From NCBI GenBank assembly GCA_965224205.1, contig CBDCYN010000016.1, forward strand, positions 62,001-126,000: a stretch of 64,000 nucleotides of DNA, written 5' to 3'. This document shows, piece after piece, positions 25,389-33,440 of the stretch. Under the pieces are notes generated by a model. That model had not been told where the DNA came from and searched no databases. It worked only from the letters and a program-made list of their open reading frames with translations. The stretch's first letter is position 1. Each line of letters opens with the position of its first letter. This DNA is from CBDCYN01 sp965224205 (lineage in GTDB: Bacteria > Planctomycetota > Phycisphaerae > Phycisphaerales > Phycisphaeraceae). The position numbers were made by a program, and so were the translations under genes.

Positions 25389-25916
25389 GGTATAGCACAA
25401 ACGGGCCAGCCCGCGGGTGGTGGTCAAGAAGTCGTCCTGTGAGATTCTCAGTACCGGGTTCAGACCCGGTGAAGCGCGGTCGGCGATCATCCGGGTGGTG
25501 CCGTCATACTGCAAGTAGGGCGAGCCCGGGAAGGTCCCGGCATTGTTGAAGCCGCGGATCCCGATCGCGTCGCCCGCGACGGAGATGGCGACCATGCTGT
25601 GGGTGGGCCGGCCGGCGTTCGGGATGATCAGGACGTCCCCCGGCTTGCACTCCGCCGCGTTAAGCGACTTGGCCCGGCTGCAAAAGATCTTGCCGTACTC
25701 GTCGTTCTGGAGGCTGGCGATCAGGTTATTCGTGCCTTTGCAGTGGGGGCAGGCCACGCGGGTGAACTCCTGGACGACGTCTTGTGCATTTTGGTCGGTC
25801 TTGCCCAGGGCGATCAGCGCCCAGTGCATTACGGCCATGTGGCAGTTGTAGGGGTGAAAGTTCGGTGCCGCCGTGTTCAGCACCGGGGCATTCATCGCGG
25901 CGTTTTGAAGAGACAT
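25377..25916 (-). CDS. Cysteine-peptidase-like protein of unknown function
   Basis: 179 residues, no signal peptide. YNCHMAVMHWAL (Cys at about 25), then GDVLIIPNAGRPTHSMVAIS (candidate His) and GIRGFNNAGTF (candidate Asn) follow the Cys...GD...His...Asn order of NlpC/P60- and CHAP-like amidases. Two further Cys pairs (CPHC and the later FCSRAK...EC) could bind metal. I do not recognise the family. ATG 25916 follows GAGAGG by 6 bases. The last four codons (TSRG-stop) are supplied by the end of IS630-B, which inserted at or next to the original stop. Confidence 0.6.
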   Translation of the reverse strand: MSLQNAAMNAPVLNTAAPNFHPYNCHMAVMHWALIALGKTDQNAQDVVQEFTRVACPHCKGTNNLIASLQNDEYGKIFCSRAKSLNAAECKPGDVLIIPNAGRPTHSMVAISVAGDAIGIRGFNNAGTFPGSPYLQYDGTTRMIADRASPGLNPVLRISQDDFLTTTRGLARLCYTSRG

Positions 25917-25995
25917 GTATGAATCCTCTCATTCATCTGAAATGGGGTCGGTCCGTTCCCGGCTTTCGGGTGCTTGGGCCGGAGATATGACAGTA

Positions 25996-26103
25996 TATAC
26001 GCACCGCGCATCAAAGTACCGCGTCGGGGATGTCGTTGACCCCGAAGATTTCCTTGCCGCGTACATGAACCCTGCCGTATTTTTGATCCGGCAGGGGCAT
26101 ATA
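25996..26103 (+). repeat. 105-bp interspersed repeat, copy 2 (108 bp)
   Basis: Plus-orientation copy: TATACGCACCGCGCATC at the start, TTGACCCCG and CTTGCCGCGTAC in the middle, CATATA at the end. It differs from the consensus mostly in the last 30 bp. It lies between two minus-strand genes. Confidence 0.75.
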
Positions 26104-26245
26104 GTAGTGTATGCTCGATGGGGCGTCGGTCCAATCATCAGGCCATTGTGGCCGTTCGCCGGGTGGGAGGATTATGGGCCGGCGTGACCGCGTCGGGCGT
26201 TGTGCCGGGCTTAACGGTCGGCTCTGAGAGCCCACTTACACATCC

Positions 26246-26860
26246 TTATCGTTTGAGTCTCCAGACGTCCCAGCTGTGAGTGACGTAGGTAAACGGTGTG
26301 ACGACATACCCGCGGCCATCGTGGTGGTAGCCCCAGGGATCGTGGTGGCGGTGGCGTCGCCAACAGGTGTAGCACCGGCAGCTGATCGGGTGGTAGGCGT
26401 GGTGGTCGTGATCGTAGAACGGATAAGCCGTGAGGGTGGCGTCATATCGCTGGTAGTCGGTGTCGGGCAAGCGGACGATGAGGTCGCCACCATGGTCAGC
26501 GGCTAGGCGCTGGACGGCCTGGAGGGTCTTGGTGTCGAGTGGGGAGGCGTAGGGCATGCCGTGACGGTCATGATCCTCCTTCGCGTGGCGGTAGCGGGCC
26601 TCATCATAAGCCCGAGAGAGTCGGACGGTGCCCCAGATAGTGCCGATCCGGGTGTAGCGTTGTTCTTCAAACGGTCGGGATGACGGATCGATCTGCGGGG
26701 CGGGTTGGTCACGGGGCGGATAAGGGCCAGCTGCGGTGCCGATCGACTCAAACCGATACGTCGGGGCACATGCCGCCAGCCACAGTCCTGTTAATAAGAC
26801 CCAAGTCAGGCCTGTTGCCCGACCGTTGAACAGCGTTGATGGTTCCAAGCCAGCGAGCAT
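26246..26860 (-). CDS. His/Cys-rich lipoprotein of unknown function
   Basis: 204 residues. The lipoprotein signal (GLTWVLLTGLWLAAC) has its lipobox Cys at about 31. A mixed middle region follows (YTRIGTIWGTVRLSRAYDEA; GGDLIVRLPD). The tail (about 150-190) contains a dozen His plus CRCYTC, a likely metal-binding cluster. No named family was recognised. It stands alone; the spacer downstream of its start contains a promoter-like site for the opposite strand. Confidence 0.65.
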   Translation of the reverse strand: MLAGLEPSTLFNGRATGLTWVLLTGLWLAACAPTYRFESIGTAAGPYPPRDQPAPQIDPSSRPFEEQRYTRIGTIWGTVRLSRAYDEARYRHAKEDHDRHGMPYASPLDTKTLQAVQRLAADHGGDLIVRLPDTDYQRYDATLTAYPFYDHDHHAYHPISCRCYTCWRRHRHHDPWGYHHDGRGYVVTPFTYVTHSWDVWRLKR

Positions 26861-27054
26861 CCTGAGGACAGTATAGGGTGACGGCGATGGCTACACGTCT
26901 TACAAGCTGTTTCAATATCTGTCCCTACCTGTGCAGGATTACCAAAAATCGAGGTTCTACCCCCAGCGCATGAGGTACCGTTACTCGGGATCCACAGCAT
27001 TTCAGGGGAAATAATATCGTTTTGAGGAATTTTTGATTTTGCCCATTTTACTCT

Positions 27055-27082
27055 TGACATGAAAATCTGAGTCATTAATATG
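27055..27082 (+). promoter_or_regulatory. Strong sigma70-type promoter candidate
   Basis: TTGACA (27055-27060), 16-bp spacer, TAATAT (27077-27082), in an AT-rich patch that contrasts with the GC-rich surroundings. It points to the PEP-CTERM gene starting at 27320; the transcript leader would contain repeat copy 3. Confidence 0.5.
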
Positions 27083-27119
27083 GTAAATGGGAATCTGGTG
27101 GACTTTGGATGTGAATGGG

Positions 27120-27225
27120 AATACGCATCGCGTACTAAAAGTACCACGTCGGGAACGCGCAGGGCACCGAGAATTTACCCGCTGCGTACACGAGTGATGC
27201 CGCAATTTCATTCAGGATGGGTATA
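27120..27225 (+). repeat. 105-bp interspersed repeat, copy 3 (106 bp)
   Basis: Plus-orientation copy with AATACGCATCGCGTAC at the start and GATGGGTATATT at the end, 95 bp upstream of the first PEP-CTERM gene. In the middle it has diverged (GGGCACCGAGAATTTACCCG). Confidence 0.78.
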
Positions 27226-27270
27226 TTCGTCGATTTTCCTTAATCAGGGCCTTTAATGGGTATTTTTTGT

Positions 27271-27282
27271 ATTGTTTTGGTT
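27271..27282 (+). promoter_or_regulatory. Upstream element shared by the two PEP-CTERM genes
   Basis: ATTGTTTTGGTT lies 38 bases before ATG 27320. The same 12 bases occur at 28580-28591, 32 bases before ATG 28623 of the paralogue. Given the short distance it may be part of a promoter or an untranslated-leader signal. Confidence 0.4.
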
Positions 27283-27319
27283 CCCTTACTTATTCCTTTT
27301 GAAAAGGAGGTTCGTTAAT

Positions 27320-28048
27320 ATGAAACAGCTTGGAAAGATGGCAATAGGTGTAGCCTCCGGGGTGATTCTGGCCGGTGCGGGTCCGGCATCAGGGATACTG
27401 ATTGATAGTTTCGATAGTGGATTTGGTGCGGTAGACAGTATCAACGATCCTGGCCCTACAAATTTTCCGTCTGGCGATGCGATCGGCGGGTCAAGGACAC
27501 TGGAGATCTTGGATTTCCCAGCGGGTAGCGGGAATTTATCGCAAGGCGCCGAGTTAGCCACGGGTTTTGTGCCCAACCCGCCACCAGGAACGGGGGCGTT
27601 GGGCCATTCGCAAGACTCCTTCGCTCCCGGAGGCCGTTCAAAAGTGAGTTGGACCGCTGGCGGCGTCGACCTGACCGAAGGCGGCTTGGCCGATGGGGTC
27701 ATGTTCGAGATCCTTGCGATCGACCAAGGCAATGTGGATCTGACGCTTACCATTACGGACACCGCTGGAAATTCGTCGGAATTGCCGTTGGCCGGCTTGG
27801 GTACGGGTGCAAGCAGTTTTCTGTTTACTAATTTTACCGGCAACGCTGACTTTGCCGATGCAGACATGATCATGTTGACGATCGACGCGGGCGAAGCGTC
27901 TGATTTTACACTCGACCTGCTCGAAACCGTGCCAGTCCCGCCCCCGCCCCCACCGCCCGGCAATGGGGTCCCCGAACCGATCTCGGCGACTCTGGGTATG
28001 ATGGGGCTAGGCGCATTGGGTTACGCCACGAAGCGGCGCGGCATCTAA
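27320..28048 (+). CDS. PEP-CTERM sorting domain protein, copy 1
   Basis: 242 residues: signal peptide (MKQLGKMAIGVASGVILAGA), a beta-rich secreted domain (IGGSRTLEILDF; GALGHSQDSFAPGGRSKVSW), a Pro-rich spacer (VPVPPPPPPPGN) and the C-terminal sorting signal VPEP - hydrophobic helix - TKRR. PEP-CTERM proteins are cleaved and anchored by an exosortase (EpsH/XrtA type), not encoded here. AAAGGAGG stands 9 bases before ATG 27320. A strong terminator follows. It is about 45% identical by eye to the next gene in its central part, a local duplication. Confidence 0.88.
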   Translation: MKQLGKMAIGVASGVILAGAGPASGILIDSFDSGFGAVDSINDPGPTNFPSGDAIGGSRTLEILDFPAGSGNLSQGAELATGFVPNPPPGTGALGHSQDSFAPGGRSKVSWTAGGVDLTEGGLADGVMFEILAIDQGNVDLTLTITDTAGNSSELPLAGLGTGASSFLFTNFTGNADFADADMIMLTIDAGEASDFTLDLLETVPVPPPPPPPGNGVPEPISATLGMMGLGALGYATKRRGI

Positions 28049-28080
28049 GCCCTCAAGCAAGAAAGATTTGATTTTATATT

Positions 28081-28110
28081 AGCCCTCGGTTAGATCCGAG
28101 GGCTTTTTTT
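28081..28110 (+). terminator. Rho-independent terminator after PEP-CTERM gene 1
   Basis: AGCCCTCGG TTAGAT CCGAGGGCT followed by T7: a 9-bp stem, 6-base loop and T-run, 32 bp after the stop codon. Confidence 0.92.
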
Positions 28111-28579
28111 ATGCAACCTCTGTCTTGTCGCGTCTTGGCTGTATCGAATGATTAAAACCGCAATCCGATTTTTTTTTCGGTTGCGGATCACATATGTCCA
28201 GCATGGATTTTTGATTTTATGTTTCTCGCCAGCCGTTTCATATATTTAATGAATACATAAGATGATTCCATAATACTTTTCAAAAAAGACAGTTCAATTT
28301 TATCAAAGCGAAATGAAATTAATTTTTGTGTATTTGGCTCGTGAGTGTTTTTTTATCGAATGCCGATAAACCGAAAAAAATAACGAGCCCACGCGATCAT
28401 CTCACTCTTGTTTTTTTGTCTCCAAGTCGTTATGATAGATGTTTATTAGGAAAATGGAGAAAAAAATCGAGATCGAAGATGTAGAGAACCCCCGCTTGTA
28501 GTTACCCACCTACAACACTGCGTGCGGATGGTGGAGAGAAAATTACGATCACGACCCATACTACCTTTGTAGACGATCC
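28111..28579. other. AT-rich spacer
   Basis: About 470 bp, clearly richer in A and T than the rest of the window, with several T-runs and no ORF. It probably carries the promoter of the second PEP-CTERM gene, but no single -35/-10 pair stands out. ATTGTTTTGGTT at 28580-28591 is the element shared with gene 1. Confidence 0.5.
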
Positions 28580-28622
28580 ATTGTTTTGGTTACGTTTAAC
28601 CTTTTTGTAGGAGATGAATCTG

Positions 28623-29333
28623 ATGAAGCGAAGAGTGACTTTGGGCTGCACTTGCTTGGGAGCGATGATGCTAGCCGGTGGCGCCCAAGCCGGTGTGCTA
28701 ATCGATGACTTTAACGAAGGAGACGGCGTCGTTTCGTCCAATGTTGATATAGGGCCGTTGAATGTTGTGGCGGCGACGTCTGCAATCGGCGGGTCGCGCA
28801 CCTTGTCGATCCTCGGGTTCCCCGGGGATGGTGATGCGACTTCAACCGGCGTCGACCTCCAGTCCAACTCTGCCGTCGGCGAGCTGGGGCATTCTCAGAA
28901 CGCCTTCTCGCCGGGCGGCCGTTCCCGGGTGACATGGGACAACAACGGTGACGGACTGGGAGGGGTCGACCTGACCGATGGTGGGATCGACGACTCCTTC
29001 ATGTTCGACATTGTTCGCATCGACATCGGGAATGTGGACATCGAGATCGAGGTCGTCTCAGACGCCCACGGAACCGCGACCATTGAAAACAATAACCTGG
29101 TCGAGAGTGAGAATTTCGTTCTCTACACCGACTTTGACGGCTACAGTGAAGATATCTTCACCAGTGTCGACTTGATCTCGATGACGATTACCGCGGGTTC
29201 GGCTTCGGATCTCACGATTGACATCTATGAGACCGCAGATATCGTCCCACCCGTGCCGCCCATCCCCGAGCCCGCCACAGCGGGTTTGCTTGCTGGATTG
29301 GGAATCTTAGGCCTCGGTCGCCGTAAAAGATAA
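28623..29333 (+). CDS. PEP-CTERM sorting domain protein, copy 2
   Basis: 236 residues, paralogue of the gene at 27320. It shares IGGSRTLSIL, GELGHSQNAFSPGGRSRVTW and GGVDLTDGGIDDSFMFDIV at the same places. Signal peptide MKRRVTLGCTCLGAMMLAGGAQA. The C-terminal signal is IPEPATAGLLAGLGILGLGR plus RKR. ATG 28623 is preferred to 28614 because AGGAG at 28608-28612 is then 10 bases upstream. It is probably an exosortase substrate displayed on the outer surface. Confidence 0.88.
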   Translation: MKRRVTLGCTCLGAMMLAGGAQAGVLIDDFNEGDGVVSSNVDIGPLNVVAATSAIGGSRTLSILGFPGDGDATSTGVDLQSNSAVGELGHSQNAFSPGGRSRVTWDNNGDGLGGVDLTDGGIDDSFMFDIVRIDIGNVDIEIEVVSDAHGTATIENNNLVESENFVLYTDFDGYSEDIFTSVDLISMTITAGSASDLTIDIYETADIVPPVPPIPEPATAGLLAGLGILGLGRRKR

Positions 29334-29370
29334 GCCAAGCTCTAGAACTTCATAACTGACATGCTTTTTA

Positions 29371-29400
29371 CAACCCCCGGCGTTACGCCGGGGGTTGTTG
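29371..29400 (+). terminator. Hairpin terminator after PEP-CTERM gene 2
   Basis: CAACCCCCGGCG TTA CGCCGGGGGTTG: a 12-bp perfect stem with a 3-base loop, followed by the T-rich TTGTTATT. Confidence 0.8.
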
Positions 29401-29504
29401 TTATTAGATGGGGCTTCGTCCACGGCAACCATTTATCCCAGGCAAGCGGCCAAGCAACTGACCACCCCCGAACTCCCATTGCCCATTGGTAGTGTGTGTC
29501 AAGT

Positions 29505-30912
29505 TGCGCACATTTGATCAGGCGGTCTCCGGTGGATGTAAGTTTGGTTGGCCCGCAGTGAGGGCGAACGTAGTGAGCCCGAGCGGAGGGGCAACCAAAC
29601 TTCGCGCGGCTACACCGCCACGCTCATCGGTTCTTCCTGTTGTTGTTCCTGTTCGTCGAGCCGTTTCATATCCAAGTACCGCCGCGTGCCCCAACGGGTA
29701 CCGGCGACGTGTCGCAGCCTCGCTGCCGAGAGCATCAACGCCGATTGCCCGTCCGGGAAGCTGCCCACCACCCGAGTGCGTCGGCGGATCTCACGCATGA
29801 TCCGCTCCAACGGGTTGTTCGTGCGGATCCGAAGCCAATGCTCACGGGGGAAGCTCATGTAGCTGAGCGTCTGTTCGACCGACGCACGCACCAGCTGGGC
29901 CGCCCTGGGCAGTTTCATCGACTCAAGCTTGTTCGCCACATCCTCGGCCTTCTTCAACGCCGCTTCACGATCTTCCTGGGCGTGGATCGCCTTGAGCATC
30001 GCCGACACCTCCTGGACCTTGCCCTTGGGGGTGATGCTAAACACGTTGCGGTACCAGTGCACCACGCACCGCTGCCACAACGACTCGGGATAGAGTTCGC
30101 CAAGCGACTCGACCAGACCCAGACACGCATCGCTGATCAACAGCTTCACGCCACGCAGGCCCCGCGTCTTGAGGTGTCGCAGGAACGCCAGCCAACCCGC
30201 CTTGTCTTCCTTGGCCCCCTCGGCGATCCCCAGCACCTCACGATACCCGTCCGTCGCCACGCCGATCGCCACCAGCACCGACACGTTGCGAACTTCACCA
30301 CCCCACGAGCGTTTGAGGCTGATCCCGTCGAGATATACATACGGGTGTTCACCTTCGATCGGCTTGTTCCGCCACTGCTCGATCTGTTGATAGACCTTCT
30401 GATTCAGCTCGCTGACCGTCGATGGGCTGACCTTCGTGCCCCACAACGCCGCCGTGATGTCCTCGACCCGACGCACGCTCACCCCGGCCAGGTACATCTC
30501 GATCAACGCTTCCTCGACGCTGCTCTCGCGACGCTTGTACCGCTCGATGATCTGCGTCTCGAACGGCAAGCTCCGCAGCCGTGGCACCTTCAACGACACC
30601 TGACCCGCCTTCGTGTGAAGCTTCCGCTGGTAGTGGCCCGCCCGCGTATCCTTGCGGGCATCGCTGCGCTCATACCGCCCAGCCCCGCACAACACCTCGG
30701 CTTCGGCATCCAGCAGCTGGTTCAACGTCTGCTCCACGGACTCACGTACCACCCGGTCCACGTGACCCCGAACCTTCGCCTCGTCGATCCGAAACACCTC
30801 TTTCATCCCGCGGTCCGATCCAGTACCCTGATCCATTGCAGTTCTCCTTGAATGGGGTTGTTTAACTCACCAACACCATCCACCTGGAGAACTGCCTTTT
30901 CAAATGTGCGCA
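29505..30912 (-). mobile_element. IS256-type insertion sequence
   Basis: About 1.4 kb. The ends read inward start TGCGCACATTTGATCAGGCG on the left and TGCGCACATTTGAAAAGGCA on the right, with CTCC-GGTGGATG following in both, so terminal inverted repeats of about 35 bp are present. No 8-bp target duplication is visible, so the exact borders are uncertain. Inside the left end, after the transposase stop, is a large hairpin with arms AAGTTTGGTTG (29540-29550) and CAACCAAACTT (29592-29602). Confidence 0.8.
29610..30836 (-). CDS. IS256 (Mutator) family transposase
   Basis: A 408-residue, apparently intact transposase. N-terminal part VEQTLNQLLDAEAEVLCGAG and GHYQRKLHTKAGQVSLKVPR, then the DDE catalytic residues: Asp in YVYLDGISLKR, Asp in LLISDACLGL and Glu in NNPLERIMREIRRR, with the conserved WQRCVVHWYRN between. 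AAGGAG lies 8 bases before ATG 30836. Since the ends are also present, the element may be mobile. Confidence 0.93.
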   Translation of the reverse strand: MDQGTGSDRGMKEVFRIDEAKVRGHVDRVVRESVEQTLNQLLDAEAEVLCGAGRYERSDARKDTRAGHYQRKLHTKAGQVSLKVPRLRSLPFETQIIERYKRRESSVEEALIEMYLAGVSVRRVEDITAALWGTKVSPSTVSELNQKVYQQIEQWRNKPIEGEHPYVYLDGISLKRSWGGEVRNVSVLVAIGVATDGYREVLGIAEGAKEDKAGWLAFLRHLKTRGLRGVKLLISDACLGLVESLGELYPESLWQRCVVHWYRNVFSITPKGKVQEVSAMLKAIHAQEDREAALKKAEDVANKLESMKLPRAAQLVRASVEQTLSYMSFPREHWLRIRTNNPLERIMREIRRRTRVVGSFPDGQSALMLSAARLRHVAGTRWGTRRYLDMKRLDEQEQQQEEPMSVAV

Positions 30913-31007
30913 TGATTCAGGACGTTATCGCCCATTTGAAACCCACGGCAAGACAGTGTTATCCTTTTGGCCTGCCCATGGCACCCGACCAGAGTTTTCA
31001 GGCCAAT

Positions 31008-31916
31008 ATGAAGGTATATCTCAACGGTCAGATGGTCGACGCCCACGACGCCAAGGTCAGCGTCGCTGACGCGGGGTTCCAGCACGCCGTGGGGTTGTTT
31101 GAGACCATGGGCGTGTACCACGGCCGGGTGTTCCGCCTCCGTGCCTATCTCGATCGTCTCGAACGAAGCGCCAAAGAGCTGGGGCTTCTAAGAGATCTGC
31201 CTGCCGACGGGTTAAAACAAGCCGTGATGCAAACGGTTGAAGCAAACGGGTTCGTCCGAGCACGCCTGCGGCTGACCGTGACGCCCGGAGATATCCCGAT
31301 ATTCGCTGATTCCGCAGCCGGTCAAGCGACGCCACAGCCGACCGTGTTGGTCGTCGCTACCCCGCCTACACAATACGATCCGGCATATTTCGAGAAAGGG
31401 ATCACGGTCTTAGTTGCCCCGCCCGGGGCTAATCCGTTCGACGCGACGGCTGGGCACAAGACGTTGGCTTACTGGTCCCGGTTGCGGACGCTGCGCCAGG
31501 CCGCGGCGGTTGGGGCCGGTGAAGCGATCTGGCTCAACGTCACGAACCATCTGGCCAGCGGGGCGATCAGCAACGTGTTCCTGGTCAAAGACGGGAAACT
31601 GCTGACCCCCTTCGCCCGCGGTGAAGAGCTTCCGGGGGCGCTGCCGGCGCCGGTATTGCCGGGGATCACACGGGCAACGGTGATCGAGCTAGCCGAGGCG
31701 ATGGGGATCTCGGTTGAACGGAAGATGCTTAGCGTCGATGATCTGCTCAGCGCCGATGAGGTGTTCTTGACCAACTCCAGCTGGGTGGTGCTGCCGGTTG
31801 CGAAGGTCGAGAAGCACCAAGTCGGCGGCGGCGGAGACGGTTCTGTGACGCGACGGCTACGGACCGCGGTGCTCGACCTGATTGAGCAAGAGACCTCGGC
31901 CACGCCCGACGCGTAA
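31008..31916 (+). CDS. Class IV PLP-dependent aminotransferase (BCAT / aminodeoxychorismate lyase type)
   Basis: A 302-residue fold-type IV enzyme. MKVYLNGQMVDAHDAKVSVA is the typical start. The catalytic Lys is K151 in GHKTLAYWSRL, the Glu region is in LASGAISNVFLVKDGKLLTP, and the phosphate-binding LPGITRATVIELAEAMGI is intact. Members act as branched-chain or D-amino-acid aminotransferases or 4-amino-4-deoxychorismate lyases; the motifs do not separate these. The frame is open back to 30852, inside the IS256 end; ATG 31008 fits the family start. IS256 ends about 95 bp upstream and may affect its expression. Confidence 0.88.
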   Translation: MKVYLNGQMVDAHDAKVSVADAGFQHAVGLFETMGVYHGRVFRLRAYLDRLERSAKELGLLRDLPADGLKQAVMQTVEANGFVRARLRLTVTPGDIPIFADSAAGQATPQPTVLVVATPPTQYDPAYFEKGITVLVAPPGANPFDATAGHKTLAYWSRLRTLRQAAAVGAGEAIWLNVTNHLASGAISNVFLVKDGKLLTPFARGEELPGALPAPVLPGITRATVIELAEAMGISVERKMLSVDDLLSADEVFLTNSSWVVLPVAKVEKHQVGGGGDGSVTRRLRTAVLDLIEQETSATPDA

Positions 31917-32060
31917 GAAAAACCAAGAAAAATCCCCGCTGCGATGGAACTTTCGGCGACCTGTCGCGTCCAAAAGCTCGTACCACATGCTGACGATGAC
32001 AACTCACAGACACAGGTCTTGGACCGGGTGTCGAACCGCAGACCGACAAGGAGCCTATAT

Positions 32061-33254
32061 ATGCGACCCACCCGTTACGTCCTCGGGTTAATTTTATTAA
32101 TAGCCCTGGCGATGCCCGACACGGCGCTGGCGAGGATCAAGCTGATCACGCTGCCGGTCCGTGAGCGTGTCGAGATACAGCTCGACCACCCCAACGCGAC
32201 CCTGGTCGAGGAAGAGCGGATCGTCCCATTGGTCAAAGGCGTCAACCAGGTCGACTTTTCCTGGGCTAATACGTCGATCGACCCGCAGACGATTGTATTC
32301 CGCGTCCTGGAGCCGGCTAACGGCAAGAAGATGGACGTGAACGTGCTATCCGTGAGTTACCCCCCGGCCGAGCAAGCCCTGGTGTGGCAGGTGGCTTCGA
32401 GTGATTCCGGGGCGGCGAGGGTAAAGATCAGCTACCTACTAGGTGGGCTAACCAAAAACTTCCATTATCGGGCGGTGGCTTCGAATGATGAGCGGACGCT
32501 GACCCTCTCGCAGTACATCCGCGTCCAGAACCTCGCCAACGAAGAGTACGGCAAGAGCGGGATCTGGGCCGGGTACGGCGACCGGTTCCTCAAGCCGATC
32601 GGCCTCAATGAGACCAAACAGATGCTCGCGGAGAAATACCTCAGCGTGCCGATCACCAAGACCTATACCTGTGACCCGTCTCAATACGACTACCTTGACC
32701 GCGGCCAGAACAAGCTACGCGTCCCGATGCACTACGTGCTCACGAACGACCAGGCGAATAACCTCGGCCAAGCACCTCTGCCGGCGGGGAAGGTACGGAT
32801 CTTCCAAGACGACGGCCGGGACACGACCGCGTTTATCGGTGAGGACTGGGGCGGGTTTACCCCGATCGACGACGAGATGAAGCTTTACCTCGGTGTCGCT
32901 CAGGACATCGTGGTCAAACGCACCATCGAGCGCAACCAGACCCAGCGCGTCGCGGGCAACCTGTACGACTACGACATCGTCATCAAGTATGAGATCGAGA
33001 ATTTCAAAGATACCCCGGTGACGCTAGACGTGGCTGAGAGCCTCCAGCACCTGCGCAGCGAGCTACGCGGGAACACCGGTCGCGACGTGCAGTGGGAACT
33101 AGGCGACGAAACCACATTCACCGGCGGGTTCGACAAGGAAAAGAGCACCCACGACCGGCTCGTCTTCCACGCGAAGCTGCCGCCCCGCAAGGGCAACAAT
33201 AAAGCGAAGAAGGTCACCCACAAGCTCCACGTAATCATCAAGAACGAATGGTAA
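32061..33254 (+). CDS. Exported DUF4139-like protein, copy 1
   Basis: 397 residues with a signal peptide (MRPTRYVLGLILLIALAM...ALA). The early VKGVNQVDFSWANTSIDPQT and the later GKVRIFQDDG...AFIGED and RTIERNQTQRVAGNLYDYDIVIKYEIENFKDTPVTLDV stretches resemble DUF4139 beta-rich domains. The gene downstream is a paralogue. AAGGAG stands about 9 bases before ATG 32061. It ends in a basic KKVTHKLHVIIKNEW. Function is unknown; DUF4139 proteins in bacteria are usually exported and of unknown role. Confidence 0.72.
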   Translation: MRPTRYVLGLILLIALAMPDTALARIKLITLPVRERVEIQLDHPNATLVEEERIVPLVKGVNQVDFSWANTSIDPQTIVFRVLEPANGKKMDVNVLSVSYPPAEQALVWQVASSDSGAARVKISYLLGGLTKNFHYRAVASNDERTLTLSQYIRVQNLANEEYGKSGIWAGYGDRFLKPIGLNETKQMLAEKYLSVPITKTYTCDPSQYDYLDRGQNKLRVPMHYVLTNDQANNLGQAPLPAGKVRIFQDDGRDTTAFIGEDWGGFTPIDDEMKLYLGVAQDIVVKRTIERNQTQRVAGNLYDYDIVIKYEIENFKDTPVTLDVAESLQHLRSELRGNTGRDVQWELGDETTFTGGFDKEKSTHDRLVFHAKLPPRKGNNKAKKVTHKLHVIIKNEW

Positions 33255-33261
33255 CCCCCCC

Positions 33262-33357
33262 GGAATCCCCGGAACCCCCGGCCCCGGAACCCCCGGCCCC
33301 GGAAGTCTCGAAACCCCGGCGGGATATGTCTCTCGTAGCCCCCGGCTTTGCCGGGGG
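33262..33357 (+). repeat. GC microsatellite plus CCCCCGG hairpin
   Basis: At 33262-33306 a 15-bp unit (CCGGAACCCCCGGCC) is repeated in tandem with partial flanking copies. At 33339-33357 the hairpin CCCCCGGCTTTGCCGGGGG follows TAG, as in the hairpin at 22761-22783. It fills the space between the two DUF4139-like genes. Confidence 0.75.
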
Positions 33358-33440
33358 ATCAACCCGCGGGCCCCAAACCCGCACACTGTATGAACATCAA
33401 CGACACACGACCTGATCGAATATCCACCAAGGACCCCGTC

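Larger units (their letters stand above)
24247..25390 (+). mobile_element. IS630-type insertion sequence B
   Basis: A 1144-bp element bounded on both sides by TATA. Its ends read inward are TATACCTTCCTCGGGTGAGT and TATACCTCACGCGGCTAAGA, followed by TTGTC-GAT on both sides. They match at about 24 of 32 positions, so these are imperfect terminal inverted repeats. It carries a single transposase gene with a frameshift site. It is unrelated at sequence level to IS630-A at 20317. Confidence 0.75.

Noticed and set aside
29640..30851. 403-codon open frame on the plus strand
   Set aside because: It is the exact antisense of the IS256 transposase and has no recognisable domain.
20317..30912. Prophage or genomic island
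   Set aside because: Three IS elements are close together, but there is no integrase, attachment site, tRNA border or phage structural gene.
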